Below, in pieces: positions 62,871-64,000 of a DNA stretch of 64,000 nt. The translations under genes were made by a program, and so were the position numbers. Position 1 is the first letter of the stretch; each line of letters starts with the position of its first letter. The notes under the pieces were generated by a model that ran no database searches, was not told the origin of the DNA, and saw only the letters and a program-made list of their open reading frames with translations. The DNA is taken from NCBI RefSeq assembly GCF_004004515.1, contig NZ_RXOL01000003.1:248001-312000 (forward strand), given 5' to 3'. The stretch is from Croceicoccus ponticola. GTDB taxonomy: Bacteria > Pseudomonadota > Alphaproteobacteria > Sphingomonadales > Sphingomonadaceae.

Positions 62871-64000
62871 TTAGATGGCTTCCATGATGTCCTTGCCGAA
62901 AAGCTCTTCGTCGCTCGGCAGGGTCTTTGGCGTGGCCAGCGGCTTCGAAACCCATGTTTCGTTGATCAGGTCGCGCCACGTGATGTTGTTGTTCGTGCCG
63001 TTGCCGCCCCACGATCCGCATCCCAGCGAGAAAGTCTGGCGCATGCCGTTCCACAGGTTGCCCGAATTGGACGGCGACTGCGGCTGGTTGACCATGACAC
63101 GGCTGGTGCGGGTGCCCTCTGCCAGCTTCATGATGTTCGCGTCGGAATTGGAATAGATGCCGCAGCTATGGCCCTGACCCTGATAGGCCTGGATCTTGTT
63201 GGTCAGCGCGATCGCCTCATCGATGTCCTTGACACGGTACAGCGCCATGGTGACGGTCATCTTTTCGCCCGAAAACTTGTAGTCCGGACCGGCGCCGGTT
63301 TCGGGAACGATAAAGAACAACGTGCCTTCGGGCACTTCGAACCCGGCATAGCCCGCGATGAATTCTGCGGGCTGAGCGACGACCTTGGCGTTGATGTGCT
63401 CGCCATCTTCCCAGATCGCGTTCTGCAACTTCGCCTTCTGCTCGTCGGTCACGACGTAACCGCCCTGACCCTTCAGCTTTGCCAGCATCTCGTCATAGAT
63501 GGCGTCGAACAGGATGACCGCGTTGTCCGACGAACACGATGCCGCGTTGTCCAGCGTCTTGGAAATGCGGATCTTTTCCGCCGCGTCGTCGAGATCGGCG
63601 GTATCGTCCACGGTGATGACCGCGTTGCCGACACCGACGCCCAGTGCCGGAGTGCCGCTGGAATAGGCGGCGGTGACCATGGCCGAACCGCCGGTGGCAA
63701 GCACGCGGTCGCACTGCTTCATCAGTTCGTTGGTCTTGTTGACCGAAGGAATCTCGATAGCCTGAACCAGGTCGGCGGGCGCACCCATCTTGACGATGGC
63801 TTCGCGCATCAGGTCGACGATCTTCTTGTTGGTCAGCTTCGCCCGCGGGTGCGGCGCGATGACGATGGCATTGCGACCCTTGACCGCGCTGATCGCCTTG
63901 ATCACCGGCGTCGCCTCAGGGTTGGTCGACGGCGACAATGCACCGATCACGCCGACCGGCTTGGCGATCTTGACGATGTTGCGCTCGGGTAGTTCTTCGA
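62871..64000 (-). CDS. CoA-acylating aldehyde dehydrogenase, C-terminal part (start beyond window)
   Basis: At least 376 residues of an aldehyde dehydrogenase of the acylating type (acetaldehyde/sulfoacetaldehyde dehydrogenase, SauS/EutE-like) are visible: GVIGALSPSTNPEATPVIKA, VLATGGSAMVTAAYSSGTPA, the catalytic cysteine in DNAASCSSDNAVILFD, and C-terminal GCGSWGGNGTNNNITWRDLI, NETWVSKPLATPKTLPSDEE. It converts an aldehyde and CoA to acyl-CoA with NAD(P)+. The 5' part lies past the window end. The substrate cannot be fixed without neighbours. Confidence 0.85.
   Translation of the reverse strand, partial: EELPERNIVKIAKPVGVIGALSPSTNPEATPVIKAISAVKGRNAIVIAPHPRAKLTNKKIVDLMREAIVKMGAPADLVQAIEIPSVNKTNELMKQCDRVLATGGSAMVTAAYSSGTPALGVGVGNAVITVDDTADLDDAAEKIRISKTLDNAASCSSDNAVILFDAIYDEMLAKLKGQGGYVVTDEQKAKLQNAIWEDGEHINAKVVAQPAEFIAGYAGFEVPEGTLFFIVPETGAGPDYKFSGEKMTVTMALYRVKDIDEAIALTNKIQAYQGQGHSCGIYSNSDANIMKLAEGTRTSRVMVNQPQSPSNSGNLWNGMRQTFSLGCGSWGGNGTNNNITWRDLINETWVSKPLATPKTLPSDEELFGKDIMEAI

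Overview
The window is a high-GC alphaproteobacterial chromosome segment. The gene set points to Sphingomonadales, probably Erythrobacteraceae: a PhyR-type general stress response (GSR) locus with a FAT GUY-type single-domain response regulator, a class I PHA synthase with a lysine/alanine-rich phasin, split lptF/lptG, petABC, an lgt-midA pair and many small lipoproteins. No species can be named from the sequence alone.

Layout. (1) 1-3.6 kb: GSR neighbourhood. It holds the 3' part of an HWE/HisKA_2 histidine kinase, phyR, a Crp/Fnr regulator, a probable GsrN-like small RNA and an SdrG-like receiver. phyR and the receiver gene have textbook EcfG promoters (GGAAC-N16/17-CGTT); the small RNA has a near match. 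nepR and ecfG are not in the window. (2) 3.6-12.5 kb: a GNAT-like acyltransferase and fatty acid hydroxylase pair (possibly sphingolipid related), lptF/lptG, clpS, and a phasin/phaC locus with paired palindromic operators around the phasin promoter. (3) 12.7-14.2 kb: an AlaC-like aminotransferase, then tRNA-Cys and tRNA-Thr. (4) 14.1-22.4 kb: an accessory segment bounded by an exact 34-bp repeat of the tRNA-Thr 3' end. It carries an oxidoreductase, a 1230-aa repeat-containing secreted protein and a frameshifted CotA-like multicopper oxidase, but no integrase. (5) 22.6-26.1 kb: a thermonuclease-like protein and a large TPR protein. (6) 26.1-38.4 kb: a 12.3-kb integrative element in tRNA-Gly. 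Its genes, all on the minus strand, are an integrase, AlpA, a replication ATPase, a complete type I restriction-modification operon (hsdR-hsdM-hsdS) and two co-transcribed membrane proteins of unknown function. (7) 38.6-64 kb: core genes. These are petABC, midA-lgt, glnD, gltX, nadE, der, a valine/isobutyryl-CoA degradation operon (acyl-CoA dehydrogenase, HIBCH, enoyl-CoA hydratase, mmsB), several lipoproteins, and the C-terminal part of a CoA-acylating aldehyde dehydrogenase cut by the window end.

The most promising leads for new biology are the two membrane genes translationally joined to the type I RM operon, and the stress-promoter-linked small RNA with an 11-bp hairpin and a C-rich loop next to phyR. 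All function calls come from reading motifs; no database search was possible.
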